Shown piece after piece: positions 62,363 to 64,000 of a stretch of DNA of 64,000 nucleotides (positions are counted from its first letter, which is position 1; each line of letters begins with the position of its first letter). Below the pieces are notes generated by a model. That model made no database searches, was not told where the DNA came from, and was given only the letters and a program-made list of their open reading frames with translations. Location of the stretch: contig NC_021692.1 in the NCBI RefSeq assembly GCF_000247815.1, positions 505,108-569,107 of the forward strand, in the 5' to 3' direction. The position numbers and the translations under genes were made by a program. Origin of the DNA: Ficedula albicollis (Eukaryota; Chordata; Aves; Passeriformes; Muscicapidae).

Positions 62363-64000
62363 CAGTGTGTTCCAGTTTACAACATGGGGATAGAAGAAGG
62401 GAAGGGATAGAATTTGGTGCTACCAAAACTTACAAGATACGTTTTAACTTATTTGGAGATATGATGGTATTAACTGTAGGGATGGGGGGGGAGGGAAAAG
62501 GAGTATTGACATTTTTTTTCTAGCCTTGCCCACATCATGTTTTTCCTCATGCAAAAAGAACAAGTTCTACCAGTTTAAGGCTAAACTTTAATGATGAATT
62601 TGTTTAAGAAAACAACTGTGTGTTACAGCTCTAAATCTCCCTGTGCCTGGGGAGGAATGAACTTCATCTCAGTGGCTCCAAGCAGGGCTGTGATTGGAAG
62701 AAGGAAGAATTTGCTTTGCTGTGGTTTGTCTGGATGTCTGGGGTTTATTGGCCTCTTGGCTGTGGAATGCCATGGCTGGGGGTGCTGATCTTACACCTCC
62801 TTAAGAGCGAGGGCTCCCCAGCAGGATTCATGGAGCAATTGTGATGTGGCTTCTTCCTTACAGCCATTGTCTGGGGTATCTCTGGTGAGTCACCTGAGTG
62901 GTGAGGCCTCACCAAGGCTGTGCTGTAGGAAGCCCTTTCCAGATGCTTTTTTGAGGAGGAAGAACTCCTTTGTGATGCTCTGCAAAGCCCCAAACCTCTG
63001 TCAGGGCTGGGGAAGGGAAAGGAAAGCATGGCTGAAACCAAATTTTAAGTAGGAGCTTTGATTTAGTCCCACTTGCAAATCTCAGAAGTGGCTTTGTGTT
63101 AAAGTGTTTGTCTTTACATGTTGAGCTAAACCTGGAACGATGGCTCAGCAACACCAGACACATTTTTGTTCATGGCTTCCATGTGGTGTTGTGGTTGTCT
63201 CAGGCCTGTGTCCTGGTGTTTGTGTTCCCTGTTGCTTTAGCAGGTCTCCTGTGTGTGCTGGGCTGTTTTTATGCAGGTGGCATTTAAAAACAACACAGAT
63301 TTGGTCTCATCTCACAGGAGTTTGTGCTGTCATTGAGTACTGGTGTCAGATTTGCCTCAGACACTTGGGCAGCCAGGAGATCCTTTGGAGTAATAAAGGG
63401 CTTTAGGCATTTCACTGTCAAATGGAGCTTCTCCATGAGCTGGGACGGTACCATCCAGACCTGGAGGCCCCAGACAGGTTTGGCTTACATCCCTCTTGTG
63501 ATGCCAGCAGCAGGCACTGCTCCATGTGGGAAGCATTGCTTGGCTGTCTGGAGCAGCATCCAATGACTCACTTGAGGCTCTGCTCAAAATGAGTTACTGA
63601 GGCCAGACTGCAGCTTTCTCATCTTCACCAGGCAGTTACCCCTACTGAAGGAGTGGGTTAATATTCTCCTTGCAATGAGCACCTCAAATCAGTGGAAGCC
63701 CCTCTGTGAAGGGCAGCACTTGAGCTGGTACAGGAGTACAGTATCAGCAGGTCTCTCTAGAAGCCTTAGGAAATAAGATCTATCAGACCCATTCCTGTCT
63801 GCATCTGGTTCACCATCAGAAGCAGCAGCAATGAGGCTCCCAGATCCAGAGCCACTTCAGAGGGCTGAATCTGCTCCTGATTGGCACTGCAGGGCGTGGT
63901 GAGGTGGCCCTGGGAGCAAAGTAACACAGGAGCCAGGGGCAGGTTGGCTCTCTTGGATGCAGGAGAGCTGAACCTGCATCCTTCGCCTGCGGGTGGATCT
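62363..64000. other. Intergenic region at the right edge
   Basis: I see no exon with recognisable homology, no RNA gene and no clear repeat in this stretch. Short open frames here lack support. Confidence 0.5.

Overview
The window looks like GC-rich bird DNA, probably a microchromosome. Many 3' ends of CR1 LINEs, intron-rich vertebrate genes all on the + strand, GC-rich minisatellites and a conserved gene order point that way. The order HP1BP3, SH2D5, KIF17, DDOST matches what I recall of human 1p36.1. DDI2 with RSC1A1 follows, where I recall PINK1 in human.

Layout. 306-12,650: HP1BP3, 3' ten coding exons, 5' end outside the window. 12,660-16,180: intergenic, with a CpG-dense block before SH2D5. 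16,182-22,880: SH2D5, a PTB plus SH2 adaptor, cut by four poly-G runs. 22,900-26,960: two minisatellite fields and a promoter-like GC block. 26,962-35,530: KIF17 remnants at every recognisable exon, carrying stops and frameshifts, so I call it a unitary pseudogene. 36,031-41,040: DDOST, complete in 11 exons. 41,040-43,583: a 38-bp minisatellite and a poly-G run. 43,650-62,010: DDI2, complete, with the RSC1A1 reading frame in its 3' part. 62,010-64,000: no gene recognised.

Main results. (1) The last coding part of DDI2 has two acceptors in the same phase. One gives the ordinary short end (ERRKP-stop). The other skips that stop and enters the 612-residue RSC1A1 frame, predicting a 1,015-residue protein with ubiquitin-like, retroviral-protease-like and UBA domains, the layout of yeast Ddi1. 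(2) KIF17 is broken at many points. (3) SH2D5 is present, and its SH2 domain has Arg in the FLVR position, which I recall as lost in the mammalian protein. (4) Eleven pure G runs (about 6.7 kb, 10% of the window) are almost certainly assembly artefacts; four are bracketed by short direct duplications of the flank, and one splits a coding exon.

The genes are not an operon and share no pathway: chromatin (HP1BP3), neuronal adaptor (SH2D5), ciliary/dendritic motor (KIF17), N-glycosylation (DDOST) and ubiquitin-linked proteolysis (DDI2). Comparisons with human proteins come from memory and were not computed.
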